DNA from: Siminovitchia fordii DSM 16014 = CIP 108821
GTDB lineage: Bacteria; Bacillota; Bacilli; Bacillales; Bacillaceae_C
DNA: 64,000 nucleotides
Assembly (NCBI RefSeq): GCF_000374565.1
Contig: NZ_KB894685.1
Coordinates: 699,256-763,255 of the forward strand
Direction: 5' to 3'
Shown: one piece after another, positions 17,559 through 26,330 of the stretch
Numbering within the stretch: position 1 is the first letter of the stretch
Layout: every line of letters starts with the position of its first letter
The notes under the pieces: model-generated
What the model was told of the DNA's origin: nothing
The model's database searches: none
Seen by the model: the letters and a program-made list of their open reading frames with translations, nothing else
Translations under genes and position numbers: made by a program

Positions 17559-18590
17559 TTATTTTTCAAGATCTTTAACGTCTTCCGCGTTCCAATCATC
17601 TTTAATGTCTAATTTTATAGCTTCAGCAGTATCCTTATTAATGACAAATTTCAGATTTTGAGGATATTGGACCGGCATTTCCGCAGGTTCGCCTTCACCT
17701 TTTAGAATTTTTACAGCCATTTCACCAGCTTCATAACCAATATCATAATATTCAAATCCATATGCGCCAAGTCCGCCTCTTCCAACAGAGTCAAATTCGC
17801 CAACCATCATCGGAAGCTTATTGTCATTTGCGACAGATACTACAGATTCGAGCGCGGAAACCACAGTGTTATCTGTAATTGTATACATCGAATCCACCTT
17901 GCCGACTAGAGATTCAGCGGCTTGTTTTACATCAGCGGATGTTGCCACAGAAGCTTCTACAATTTCCAGGCCCAATCCCTCATCTTCAATCAGCTTTTTA
18001 ATGGAGTCTACTTGTGCACGCGAGTTTTGCTCACCAGAATTGAAGACCATGCCAACTTTTTTGGCATTCAGTTCATCCTTCAAAAATTTCAATGTGCTTG
18101 GAATAGCATCCGGATGCGTATCAACTGTACCGGTTACATTTCCACCCGGTTTTTCATTTGAATCTACCAATTCCGCTCCTACTGCATCAGTAACGGAAGT
18201 GAACACAATCGGAATGTCGCTAGTTGCGCTGGCCGCTGCCTGGGCACTCGGTGTAGAGTTGGCGAAAATAAGATCCACTCCGCCACTTACGAGATTATTC
18301 GCAATAGACGTGTTTGCACTGTTGTCACCTTGTGCAATTTGCTTATCATATTCAGCATTGATCCCCGCATCCTTAAGTGCCGCTTCAAAACCATCAAACG
18401 CCGCATTCAATGATGGATGCTCTACTATTTGAGTCACTCCGATTTTGTAAGTCTTGGATTCTTCCTGCTTTGCTGTCTCATCCGACTTCTCCTCTTTTTC
18501 CGGTGCAGCAGTATTATTTCCGCAGGCCGCGAGCATTAACACTGCACCGCTGAATAAAGCCATTGCACTTCTTTTCCACCTTAATTTCAT
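17559..18590 (-). CDS. ABC transporter substrate-binding lipoprotein (TrpX-type)
   Basis: A 343-residue protein with a lipoprotein signal and lipobox LMLAAC, so the mature N-terminal Cys is lipidated at the outer membrane face. After an acidic linker comes the periplasmic-binding fold of the ABC_sub_bind family (YKIGVTQIVEHPSLNAAF; ANSTPSAQAAASATSDIPIV; GMVFNSGEQNS). Members bind tryptophan, other amino acids or unknown small molecules. It is first in the operon, with a promoter at 18651-18679. No T-box or other riboswitch was found in the short leader, which speaks mildly against a tRNA-sensing tryptophan importer. Confidence 0.92.
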   Translation of the reverse strand: MKLRWKRSAMALFSGAVLMLAACGNNTAAPEKEEKSDETAKQEESKTYKIGVTQIVEHPSLNAAFDGFEAALKDAGINAEYDKQIAQGDNSANTSIANNLVSGGVDLIFANSTPSAQAAASATSDIPIVFTSVTDAVGAELVDSNEKPGGNVTGTVDTHPDAIPSTLKFLKDELNAKKVGMVFNSGEQNSRAQVDSIKKLIEDEGLGLEIVEASVATSADVKQAAESLVGKVDSMYTITDNTVVSALESVVSVANDNKLPMMVGEFDSVGRGGLGAYGFEYYDIGYEAGEMAVKILKGEGEPAEMPVQYPQNLKFVINKDTAEAIKLDIKDDWNAEDVKDLEK

Positions 18591-18650
18591 TTATTTTCCC
18601 CCTATTCTTACTATTTTATTGCCTAGTTTTAAAGGACAATAATTAACGTA

Positions 18651-18679
18651 ATGGTACAATGGTTGGACTTGTTAGTCAA
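18651..18679 (-). promoter_or_regulatory. Promoter of the ABC operon
   Basis: TTGACT (18674-18679), 17-base spacer, TACCAT (18651-18656) on the minus strand. This leaves a leader of about 55 bases. Confidence 0.55.
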
Positions 18680-18712
18680 TAAGTTTAGAAGGTTGCCCGG
18701 AAGAATTGCCTA

Positions 18713-19486
18713 TCAATCTCCATTAAACAGAGGCTTCCTCTTTTCCAAAAAGGCTTGGACCCCTTCCATATGGTCACTGGTAGTACCAGCAAGCCCTTGT
18801 GCATGAGCTTCTCCCTCAAGAACCTCCCCCAAGGTAGAATCCCATGATTTCAATAGACCCTCTTTGATCAGAGCAATGGCTTTTGTCGGCATGGATGCAA
18901 GTCTGCCGGCAAACATTGATACCTCACTTTTCCAATTCTCCGGGGATATGACTTTTGTCGCAAGTCCAAGTCTCAATGCTTCCTCGGCAACCACCTTTTC
19001 CCCAAGAACCATGAGTTCAAGAGCTTTTGAATGACCTACTATTCTCGGCAAATAGTAGGTATTGCCGGAGTCAGGCACAAGTCCAATATGGATGAACGCA
19101 TTTAAAAAACTTGCTTTTTCAGATACAAGTCGGAAATCAGCCGCCAATGCCAGGCTGAATCCCGCCCCGGCAGCCGTACCGTTTACTGCGGCGATGATTG
19201 GCTTCCCGATATTAGCCATTTTATGAATAATTGGATTATACCGGTTTCTCAACAGTTCACTGTAATCTATCGAATTGTCCACCTCAGACAAATCCTGTCC
19301 TGCAGAGAATGCCCTGCCTGCTCCCGTTAACACAATCGCCCTGACGGTTTTGTCATTCTCCGCGTCTTGAAGCGCTTTCAGTAAGTCGGAATGCATTGCC
19401 TTATTAAAGGCATTCAGCTTATCGGGACGATTTAAAGTGATCCAAGCAGTGGAATTTTTTACTTCATATAATATTGTATCAGACAT
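18713..19486 (-). CDS. Enoyl-CoA hydratase/isomerase, PaaG-like
   Basis: A 257-residue crotonase-fold enzyme. The oxyanion region AFSAGQDLSEVD is present. The second region reads GTAAGAGFSLALAADF, lacking the hydratase Glu, while HIGLVPDSGNTYYLPR carries the Asp typical of PaaG, the isomerase that turns ring 1,2-epoxyphenylacetyl-CoA into oxepin-CoA. It is the last gene of the paaA-paaB-EthD-hydratase operon, 12 bp after the previous gene. The PaaG role rests on this residue pattern and the context. Confidence 0.82.
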   Translation of the reverse strand: MSDTILYEVKNSTAWITLNRPDKLNAFNKAMHSDLLKALQDAENDKTVRAIVLTGAGRAFSAGQDLSEVDNSIDYSELLRNRYNPIIHKMANIGKPIIAAVNGTAAGAGFSLALAADFRLVSEKASFLNAFIHIGLVPDSGNTYYLPRIVGHSKALELMVLGEKVVAEEALRLGLATKVISPENWKSEVSMFAGRLASMPTKAIALIKEGLLKSWDSTLGEVLEGEAHAQGLAGTTSDHMEGVQAFLEKRKPLFNGD

Positions 19487-19498
19487 GTAACCCCTCCT

Positions 19499-20275
19499 TT
19501 AACGTCCCTTGAAATCTGGCTTTCTTTTTTCAATAAATGCTTTCATGCCCTCTTTTTGATCTTCCGAAGAAAATAACAGGTAAAAATTCTTTCTCTCAAA
19601 AAACATTCCCTCCTGCAGCGGATAATCCACCGCTTTGTTGACAGCCTCTTTAATCAGGCGGACTGCAAGCGGGGGCTTTTCAGCCAACTCCTTTGCATAT
19701 GCGAGAGCTTCTTCTATCAGGTTTTCTTTCGGATATAACTTGTTGACAATCCCTAATTCATGGGCTTCTTCCGCAGGGTGCATGTCTCCGCCCCAAATCC
19801 ATTCAAGTGCTTTTGTCTTTCCGATCAACTTGGTCAACCTTTGGGTTCCACCGGCTCCAGGCATAACAGCAAGATTGATTTCCGGAAAAGCGAATTTAGT
19901 ATCTTCTGCTGCAAACAATAGATCACAAACAAGCGCCAGCTCAAATCCACCACCAAGACAAAAACCGTGTACTGCCCCAATTACCGGTTTTTTTACAAGG
20001 CTTAATCGATCCCAGTCGGCAAACTGGTTCAACAGCTCCATGGATATAGAATCATCTTCGGACATTTCATCAATATCTGCTCCTGCCGCAAAAGCTCTTC
20101 CCTTTCCGCCGAGAAATATTACACGAATGTCATCATTGCGGTCATATTCTTCAAAGACTTCGAGAATTTCATGTACCATGGTCCGGTTTAATGCATTCAA
20201 AACATCCGGCCTGTTCAGCCAAACAATACCGACTCGGCCATCGACCTCCGTCTGAATAAACCGGTAATCACTCAT
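19499..20275 (-). CDS. Enoyl-CoA hydratase, PaaF-like
   Basis: A 258-residue crotonase-fold enzyme that keeps both hydratase acids: Glu in FCLGGGFELALVCD and Glu in FAFPEINLAVMPGAGGTQ. It therefore should hydrate an enoyl-CoA, as PaaF does in the beta-oxidation-like end of phenylacetate breakdown. It overlaps the EthD gene by 8 bases and precedes the PaaG-like gene, so the three are translated together. Short-chain fatty-acyl substrates are a possible alternative. Confidence 0.85.
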   Translation of the reverse strand: MSDYRFIQTEVDGRVGIVWLNRPDVLNALNRTMVHEILEVFEEYDRNDDIRVIFLGGKGRAFAAGADIDEMSEDDSISMELLNQFADWDRLSLVKKPVIGAVHGFCLGGGFELALVCDLLFAAEDTKFAFPEINLAVMPGAGGTQRLTKLIGKTKALEWIWGGDMHPAEEAHELGIVNKLYPKENLIEEALAYAKELAEKPPLAVRLIKEAVNKAVDYPLQEGMFFERKNFYLLFSSEDQKEGMKAFIEKRKPDFKGR

Positions 20276-20573
20276 TTACTTTCTCACCAAACATAAATGT
20301 GACAACATCGCCCGCAAATTTCATGACATCTTTTCCTGAAGCTTTGGACTCCTCCGTTTTTGAAGCTTCTTTGAAGGCTTCAAAGCTGTCATAGTACATT
20401 TCGCACATCAAATAGTAGGGACTTTCGCCCATTGGAGACCCTGTGAATTTTGTGATTTCCACTTTCCGAAGCCCCGGGATTTTTTCTGTCAGCGGGATAT
20501 GTGTCTCAAAGTAATATTTGTCAAATTCCTCTGTGTTTTCAGGTTTCTTGAATAACGCGATCATTTTAAACAT
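20268..20573 (-). CDS. EthD family protein
   Basis: A 101-residue ferredoxin-like (dimeric alpha-beta barrel) EthD protein: MIALFKKPENTEEFDKYY, HIPLTEKIPGLRKVEI and FGEKV at the end. EthD proteins accompany oxygenase-type degradation operons, but their role is unclear; some relatives act on methyl-lactone or aromatic intermediates. It lies between paaB (76 bp upstream) and the PaaF-like gene (overlap), so it belongs to this catabolic operon. Confidence 0.85.
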   Translation of the reverse strand: MFKMIALFKKPENTEEFDKYYFETHIPLTEKIPGLRKVEITKFTGSPMGESPYYLMCEMYYDSFEAFKEASKTEESKASGKDVMKFAGDVVTFMFGEKVNE

Positions 20574-20649
20574 CTTTCAATCTCCTTTTCTCTATAAAAT
20601 GATGAATACAAATATTGCTAAAAAAATGAAGACGTATGACGTGGAGAAC

Positions 20650-21021
20650 TTAACGCGTCGTTTTCGGTGTCTTGCCGTCATCCCCCCAGGACAGGATCTC
20701 CTTTTCGTCCAACATTTTCTGCTCATATTGACGCCATTTCTTGCGCAGGTATCCGTAACCTTTTGTCAAACGGTAATCTTTGTTATCAAGCCGATTGACC
20801 ATTTGCCGTTCTTCGGGCTGCATCATTCGAATATCATCCCGTTTCACTACCCAAATATCAACAACCGGTTCCCTGCGCATGAAATTCTCTTGGGCCATGA
20901 CAAATGCCATTTCCTTGTTTGGGGCCAGCAAGCTGAATTGATGCTGAAAATCCCCTTTGTGACTTCTCTTGCTGAACACCTCATATATTTGATGAAATCC
21001 ATCCGTTTTTTCATTGCCCAT
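20650..21021 (-). CDS. paaB: Phenylacetyl-CoA epoxidase subunit PaaB
   Basis: A 123-residue PaaB protein with the family pattern IYEVFSKRSHKGDFQHQFSL, AQENFMRREPVVDIWVV and a basic tail. In the known epoxidase PaaB bridges or regulates PaaA-PaaC heterodimers. It follows paaA by 41 bp. Unusually, the next gene is not paaC, which normally supplies the structural partner of PaaA. Confidence 0.88.
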   Translation of the reverse strand: MGNEKTDGFHQIYEVFSKRSHKGDFQHQFSLLAPNKEMAFVMAQENFMRREPVVDIWVVKRDDIRMMQPEERQMVNRLDNKDYRLTKGYGYLRKKWRQYEQKMLDEKEILSWGDDGKTPKTTR

Positions 21022-21062
21022 TCGCTACCTTCCTTCCTCCTTCCCGATATTAAATAGCTTTT

Positions 21063-22004
21063 TTAGCCAAGAGCCCTTCTGACCCATTCATGTTCCTTGA
21101 AGGCCGTCCTTCTTAACTGGAGCCTGCTTTCGGATTTGGGCCCTTTATTAGAAATGATCTTCTTGAACTCACTCCAATCGGGCTGCTTATAGATCCACTG
21201 CTGTTTGTCCTCGTCAAACCTCAAAGTTTCATCCGGGATTGTAAGGCCGAGCGATAGGACCCTCGGAATATATTTCGAAAGAAAATCCTGTCGCAGCTGT
21301 TCATTGGTTTTAGTCCTGATTTTATATTTGATTGTTATATCTTGTTTAGTCGAGCCGGTTGTTGCAGCTGAAGCGGGGCCGAAAAACATAAGTAGCGACG
21401 GCCACCACCTGTTGATTGCATCTTGGATCATGTCCTTTTGTTCCTGCGAGCCTTCCGCTAGTGCCAAAATGATGGATTCGCCATGCTGGGCATGAAATAC
21501 CTCTTCCGCGCAAATTCTTTGGAGAGCTCGCGCATAAGGACCATAAGAGGCACCGAGCATATTTGTCTGCGTGATGATAGCTGCTCCATCAACCAGCCAG
21601 CCAATCAATCCGGCATCTGCCCATGTTGGAGCTTCCATATGGAAAACATTATGAAACTTCAAATCTCCATTCAGAAGATCATTCATAATATCTTCCCTCC
21701 CTTTGCCAAGCGGCGCCAATAAATCCTCGACTACACGCAAAAGAAGCTGGCCGTGTCCCATTTCATCCTGCACTTTCGCCATGATCCCCAGCTTTCTGCG
21801 AAGTGATGGGGCCTTCGGCACCCATTCCTTTTCCGGTAGGGCTCCCATGATTTCACTGATACCATGCATGGAAATCAACTTAATCAATGTCAGCCGGTAA
21901 TCATCCGGCATCCAGTCATTCGCCTCAATTTTTTCTCCATCATTTATTCTCTTCAAAAAACGATCCAGCTTTTCTTCGTAAGATACCCCTGCTGCCACAT
22001 CCAT
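21063..22004 (-). CDS. paaA: Phenylacetyl-CoA epoxidase catalytic subunit PaaA
   Basis: A 313-residue di-iron ferritin-like oxygenase subunit. ExxH ligand motifs are visible in KVQDEMGHGQLLL and in AEEVFHAQHGE, so the metal site looks intact. It inserts oxygen into the ring of phenylacetyl-CoA. The start is ATG 22004 (MDVAAGVSYEEK), with AAAGGAG 9 bases upstream; a longer frame to 22028 lacks a site. It leads the operon, behind a sigma-A-like promoter and a TATAACG inverted repeat. No paaC, paaD or paaE (ferredoxin reductase) is present here. Confidence 0.9.
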   Translation of the reverse strand: MDVAAGVSYEEKLDRFLKRINDGEKIEANDWMPDDYRLTLIKLISMHGISEIMGALPEKEWVPKAPSLRRKLGIMAKVQDEMGHGQLLLRVVEDLLAPLGKGREDIMNDLLNGDLKFHNVFHMEAPTWADAGLIGWLVDGAAIITQTNMLGASYGPYARALQRICAEEVFHAQHGESIILALAEGSQEQKDMIQDAINRWWPSLLMFFGPASAATTGSTKQDITIKYKIRTKTNEQLRQDFLSKYIPRVLSLGLTIPDETLRFDEDKQQWIYKQPDWSEFKKIISNKGPKSESRLQLRRTAFKEHEWVRRALG

Positions 22005-22063
22005 CAAACGCACTCCTTTCAAAAGCAACGTTTTTTGTAGGCGCTTTCATCCAGATTTTTCAA

Positions 22064-22102
22064 TATAACGAAAAATTGTCCAATTGAGTAATTTCCGTTA
22101 TA
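22064..22102 (-). promoter_or_regulatory. Candidate operator of the paa operon
   Basis: Inverted repeat TATAACGAAAAATT (22064-22077) and AATTTCCGTTATA (22090-22102), one base different in arm length. It lies just downstream of the promoter and 60 bp before paaA, as expected for a repressor site. No regulator gene is adjacent. Confidence 0.5.
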
Positions 22103-22111
22103 TTTATCTAA

Positions 22112-22140
22112 AGAATACTTTTAATTTGTTATGCTGTCAA
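22112..22140 (-). promoter_or_regulatory. Promoter of the paa operon
   Basis: TTGACA (22135-22140), 17-base spacer, TATTCT (22112-22117) on the minus strand. Confidence 0.65.
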
Positions 22141-22350
22141 CTATAAAATCAGAAAATTATTTCAAAGAAAAGGATACCTCCCATTCTATTTATATGAAAA
22201 TTATGAAAAATCCATTTCTTATCCAACCAGCTTTCTGAAATGTTAATGCAAAATTACTTTCTTGAAGCTTCAGGAGGAATAAAATCCATTTGAAAAACTT
22301 TTGAGCAGAAGGAGTTCTTTTTAGCAAACTTGTGAGGTCGGATAATATAA
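22141..22350. other. Intergenic between paaA and yhbH
   Basis: Roughly 210 bp of AT-rich DNA with no gene, structure or promoter that I can support beyond the paa promoter and the yhbH terminator at its edges. Confidence 0.5.
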
Positions 22351-22400
22351 AAATGGCAGGAGGTTTCGCTCTTGCATAGAGCTCTCCTCCTGCATTTTTT
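22351..22400 (-). terminator. yhbH terminator
   Basis: A GCAGGAGG / CCTCCTGC stem with inner GCTC / GAGC pairs and an A/T tail, just past the yhbH stop. Confidence 0.85.
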
Positions 22401-22409
22401 GCCGGTAGA

Positions 22410-23576
22410 TCATGCCATCTTTGCTTCAGCTTCCTTTTTAAAAAAGCTCTTCATGGCATGATATACATCGGCCTTCTGCTTTAAAATATAATAGTGGAAC
22501 TTCTCATCTTTAATATTTTTATAAGCTGACATCAAAGTGGAATTTCTCTGGTATTGATTGACCTCACCATATCCGAACATGTTCGATTTTTCCATCAGCT
22601 CGCCTACAAGTTTGATGCATCTGGCGTTGTCTGAAGTGAGATTATCCCCATCAGAAAAATGAAACGGATAAATATTGTAACGGGAGGGATCATATTTGTC
22701 CCCGATGACTTCCAACGCTTTCCTATAAACCGAAGAACAGATTGTTCCGCCGCTTTCTCCTTTTGAAAAAAAATCCTCTTCCGATACGACTTTCGCTTCC
22801 GTATGATGAGCTATGAATTCGATGACAACTTTCTCATATTTTGTCCGTAAAAACCGGGTCATCCAGAAGAAGAAACTTCGTGCCATATACTTTTCCCAGA
22901 CACCCATTGAACCGCTTGTATCCATCATCGCGATGACAACCGCATTCGATTCAGGCTTTTGGACTTCATTCCATGTCCGAAACTTCAAGTCCTCCGGAAA
23001 AATAGGATAAAAATTAGGATCACCCTTCATGGCATTCCGTTTAAAGGCACTCATCATCGTCCTTTTCTTGTCAATGTTGCCCATCAATCCTGTTTTTCGA
23101 ACATCATTGTATTCAATATGCGTTATCTGGTTGGCATCCTGTTCTTTTCTTTTCAGATTCGGCAGTTCCAATTCTTTGAACAGTGCTTCTTCCAAATCCA
23201 ACATTGAAACTTCCGCTTCATAAAAGTCTTCGCCCGGCTGGTCGCCTGCGCCCTGCCCTTTACCCGGACCCGGCTGCTGGGAACCGTCCCTGGCTACTAC
23301 ATCTCCCACTTGGCTGTCCCCATCGCCTTGGCCGACATGTTTATTTTTATCATAATTATATCTGATTTTATATTCATCTAAAGATCTGATCGGAATTTTA
23401 ACAACATCACGGCCATCTGACATAATGATACTTTCTTCAGTGATCAAGTCCGGAAGATTGTTTCGAATGGCCTCCTGTACCTTCTCCTGGTGTCGTTGTT
23501 GATCGTCATAACCTTTTCGATGGAGGGACCAATCTTCTTGAGAGACAGCAAACTGATGAGACTGTGAGTTTGACAT
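22410..23576 (-). CDS. yhbH: YhbH family sporulation protein (DUF444)
   Basis: A 388-residue UPF0229/DUF444 protein. A Gly/Gln-rich low-complexity linker (about residues 85-120) precedes a von Willebrand A-like domain whose MIDAS motif MMDTSGSMG is intact. The family works with PrkA and SpoVR and is sigma-E controlled in B. subtilis; the biochemical role is not established. Here prkA lies just upstream, but a strong terminator between them suggests separate transcripts. Confidence 0.93.
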   Translation of the reverse strand: MSNSQSHQFAVSQEDWSLHRKGYDDQQRHQEKVQEAIRNNLPDLITEESIIMSDGRDVVKIPIRSLDEYKIRYNYDKNKHVGQGDGDSQVGDVVARDGSQQPGPGKGQGAGDQPGEDFYEAEVSMLDLEEALFKELELPNLKRKEQDANQITHIEYNDVRKTGLMGNIDKKRTMMSAFKRNAMKGDPNFYPIFPEDLKFRTWNEVQKPESNAVVIAMMDTSGSMGVWEKYMARSFFFWMTRFLRTKYEKVVIEFIAHHTEAKVVSEEDFFSKGESGGTICSSVYRKALEVIGDKYDPSRYNIYPFHFSDGDNLTSDNARCIKLVGELMEKSNMFGYGEVNQYQRNSTLMSAYKNIKDEKFHYYILKQKADVYHAMKSFFKKEAEAKMA

Positions 23577-23815
23577 GTTTACGACGCCCCCCTTGCATTT
23601 TTTAAACTACGGTGATAATAAAAGCGCAGCACCCTGTTGCTTCGCTTGCACTAGTATTTCCTGTCCGTCGAAGCTGGACAATTATCTGGCCCTAAAAACT
23701 ATAACTTCCTTCAACTTTGCAACAGCTGTACTCTCACCGTTTATTACTCTATCTTATGCAGAATAACAGATTTATTTACAGAAGTTTGCGAGAATGGGAC
23801 AACGGGTCCAATAAG
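23577..23815. other. Intergenic between prkA and yhbH
   Basis: This should hold the yhbH promoter. I could not fit a convincing sigma-E or sigma-A promoter and saw no other feature. Confidence 0.4.
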
Positions 23816-23866
23816 AAAAAACCCCTTCCTCCGTCGGGAACATGTTGTTCACTCCTTTGGAAGGGG
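23816..23866 (-). terminator. prkA terminator
   Basis: CCCCTTCC / GGAAGGGG stem with a large loop and six T on the minus strand, 8 bp past the prkA stop. Confidence 0.85.
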
Positions 23867-23873
23867 CCACATA

Positions 23874-25769
23874 TTATCTGTTCAACAAGCTTCCGACATA
23901 GCGGAGCAATTCATTCGCTGATGTCGAGTTATAACCGTGCTCATCAATGAGGCGGGCTACAACCTCATTTATCTTTTTCAATTGCTGCTCATCCGGTGTT
24001 TTTGCCGAAGTCGTGATTTTGACAACATCCTTCAAGTCTGCAAATAACTTCTTCTGGATGGCTTCTCGCAGTCGTGCATGTGATCTGTAATCAAACCGCT
24101 TCCCTTTACGTGCAAGCGCTGAAATACGTATTAAGATTTCTTCTCGGAACGTCTTCTTCGCATTTTCGGAAATGCCGATCTGTTCCTCAATGGACCGCAT
24201 CAATTTTTCATCCGGATTGATTTCTTCCCCTGTCAGAGGATCGCGCAGCTTCGATTTATTGCAGAATGCCTCTACATTATCAAGGTAATTGTCCATCAAT
24301 GTTTTAGCAGACTCTTCGTATGAATATACAAACGCCTTCTGGACTTCCTTTTTCGCCATTTCATCGTATTCTTTCCGGGCAACGGAAATGAAGTTCAAAT
24401 ATTTTTCACGCAGCTCTTGTGTAATGGACGGGTGCTGGTCAAGTCCTTCTTTTAAGGAACGCAGCACATCCAATGCATTGATGGACGGCACTTTTTTACG
24501 GATGATCGTGGAGGAAATCCGGTTAATTACATATCTTGGATCTATTCCACTCATTCCTTCATCCTGATATTCCTTTTTCAATTCATTGAGATCGGATGAA
24601 TTATAACCTTCCACATTTTCACCGTCGTAGAGCCGCATCTTTTTCAAAAGATCGATATCCCCGCGTTTCGGTTCTTTCAATCTTGTCAGGACAGTAAACA
24701 TTGCTGCAACTTTCAAAGTATGCGGTGCAATATGGACATCTGCCACGTCACTGTCGCGGATCATTTTTTCATAGATCCGTTCTTCTTGAGAAACCTTCAA
24801 GTTATACGGAACAGGCATGACGATGATCCGTGAGTGAAGGGCTTCATTTTTCTTATTGGAAATGAAAGAACGATACTCAGTTTCGTTCGTATGCGCTACA
24901 ATCAATTCGTCTGCCGAAATAAGGGCAAACCTGCCGGCTTTGAAGTTTCCTTCCTGTGTCAGCGACAGCAAATGCCAGAGGAATTTCTCGTCGCACTTCA
25001 GCATTTCCTGAAACTCCATCAGACCTCGATTGGCCTTGTTCAATTCACCGTCAAACCGATATGCCCGAGGATCCGATTCCGATCCATATTCAGCAATGGT
25101 TGAAAAATCAATGCTTCCGGTCAGGTCAGCTATATCCTGTGATTTCGGATCGGATGGACTGAATGTTCCGATTCCTACCCGTTTATCTTCTGAAAGGAAT
25201 ATCCGTTCCACAAGCACGTCTTCAATCCTCCCGCCATAATCCTCTTCAAGCCTCATCGTATTTAAAGGAGAAAGATTTCCTTCCACTTTTATCCCATATT
25301 CCTGATAAAAATCTTCCCGTAAATGCTGAGGTATTAAATGAAGGGGATCTTCGTGCATTGGACAGCCCTTAATGGCAAATACCGCCCCCCGGTCCGTCCT
25401 TGAATAAGCTTCAAGTCCTCTCTTTAACATCGTGACAAGTGTGGATTTCCCGCCACTGACAGGACCCATCAGTAATAGGATCCTTTTTCTTACATCAAGG
25501 CGCTTTGCCGCTGGATGGAAATATTCTTCAACAAGCTTTTCCAGTGCTTCCTCCAACCCAAACATTTCATGACTGAAAAAGCGATATATTTTATGACCGT
25601 TTTCTTCTTCAACACCCGCATCCCTGATCATATTGTATATACGGGAGTGTGCCGACTGTGCTACCCATGGCTTTTCTTTGACTAATTTCAAATAATCGGC
25701 AAAGGTGCCTTCCCACCTCAACTTCTCCTCTTGAGACCTGTATTGTTCAATCTTTTTTAGAATATCCAT
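23874..25769 (-). CDS. prkA: PrkA AAA+ protein (serine kinase/protease)
   Basis: A 631-residue PrkA. The N-terminal AAA+ domain has a P-loop GPVSGGKST at 102-110; the C-terminal half is the PrkA kinase-like domain. In B. subtilis PrkA acts early in sporulation and influences sigma-K-dependent genes; both kinase and Lon-like protease activities have been described for the family. AGGGAGG precedes the ATG. A perfect inverted repeat (25834-25853) lies about 65 bp upstream. spoVR and yhbH, its usual partners, are in the window on the same strand. Confidence 0.95.
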   Translation of the reverse strand: MDILKKIEQYRSQEEKLRWEGTFADYLKLVKEKPWVAQSAHSRIYNMIRDAGVEEENGHKIYRFFSHEMFGLEEALEKLVEEYFHPAAKRLDVRKRILLLMGPVSGGKSTLVTMLKRGLEAYSRTDRGAVFAIKGCPMHEDPLHLIPQHLREDFYQEYGIKVEGNLSPLNTMRLEEDYGGRIEDVLVERIFLSEDKRVGIGTFSPSDPKSQDIADLTGSIDFSTIAEYGSESDPRAYRFDGELNKANRGLMEFQEMLKCDEKFLWHLLSLTQEGNFKAGRFALISADELIVAHTNETEYRSFISNKKNEALHSRIIVMPVPYNLKVSQEERIYEKMIRDSDVADVHIAPHTLKVAAMFTVLTRLKEPKRGDIDLLKKMRLYDGENVEGYNSSDLNELKKEYQDEGMSGIDPRYVINRISSTIIRKKVPSINALDVLRSLKEGLDQHPSITQELREKYLNFISVARKEYDEMAKKEVQKAFVYSYEESAKTLMDNYLDNVEAFCNKSKLRDPLTGEEINPDEKLMRSIEEQIGISENAKKTFREEILIRISALARKGKRFDYRSHARLREAIQKKLFADLKDVVKITTSAKTPDEQQLKKINEVVARLIDEHGYNSTSANELLRYVGSLLNR

Positions 25770-25833
25770 AAGGACCTCCCTGTTTGCTTGATGAGGAATG
25801 TTTAATTAACCATATGCATCCTTACGGCTGAAC

Positions 25834-25853
25834 ATGTCTCGATTAAGAGACAT
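25834..25853 (-). promoter_or_regulatory. Perfect inverted repeat upstream of prkA
   Basis: ATGTCTC, six bases, GAGACAT: a perfect 7-bp dyad 65-84 bp upstream of the prkA start. It may be an operator or a leader hairpin; the binding protein is unknown. Confidence 0.4.
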
Positions 25854-25909
25854 TGCTATGGAGTATATTTTTTTCAGGGGATCGCCATATTTACAATATG
25901 AGTGCTCCA

Positions 25910-25938
25910 TTCACATTATGACGAAAATCGGATATAAT
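25910..25938 (+). promoter_or_regulatory. Sigma-A promoter of the 31-aa peptide gene
   Basis: TTCACA (25910-25915), 17-base spacer, TATAAT (25933-25938): a perfect -10 with good spacing, about 45 bp before the start codon. Confidence 0.75.
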
Positions 25939-25982
25939 AAGCTTCAGGGACGACTATGATTAAAAAGGAGGCTTACATAATA

Positions 25983-26078
25983 ATGAGAACAATTTTATTG
26001 TTGGGAGTGTCCATTGCATTCTTATCTGCAATTTTCACATCCGGCCGTGAAGATAAGCCAGGAGTATTTAAAAAGTAG
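25983..26078 (+). CDS. Small membrane peptide, 31 aa
   Basis: A single predicted transmembrane helix (LLLGVSIAFLSAIF) with a short charged tail (SGREDKPGVFKK). It has its own strong promoter, an AAGGAGG site 10-11 bases upstream and a terminator, so it looks like a deliberately expressed small gene, not a chance frame. I do not recognise the family. It is divergent from prkA. Confidence 0.7.
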   Translation: MRTILLLGVSIAFLSAIFTSGREDKPGVFKK

Positions 26079-26096
26079 TCACCATTTTTATGAATG

Positions 26097-26153
26097 AAAA
26101 AAGGACTGTCAAGAAAGCCAGTAAAAACTGATTTTCTGTGACAGCCTTTTTTC
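26097..26153 (+). terminator. Terminator of the small peptide gene
   Basis: AAAGGACTGTCA / TGACAGCCTTT stem with a roughly 27-base loop and a T tail; one internal mismatch. Confidence 0.65.
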
Positions 26154-26330
26154 TTTTTCATTGAAGGAGTTTTCCAGTTTAGCTAAACGAGGGATATTAG
26201 TGACCGAAAGAAAAGCTGAACGGAAAACATAGCCAAGAAACCCGACCATTTAGTCCGAAGTGAAAAGCTTGATATGATCCTAAACGATTCACATTTCTTT
26301 TGCCTGACCGAGAGAAAACTCTTTCGATTT

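Noticed and set aside
16721..18432. Long plus-strand frames (about 200-220 codons) opposite the ABC permease and binding protein
   Set aside because: They mirror real genes on the minus strand, have repetitive Ala/Ser/Pro composition and lack start signals.
18591..18712. T-box or other leader control for the ABC importer
   Set aside because: The leader is short and contains none of the conserved T-box or riboswitch strings.
19635..20255. A 206-codon plus-strand frame opposite the PaaF-like gene
   Set aside because: Shadow of a conserved enoyl-CoA hydratase; no ribosome site.
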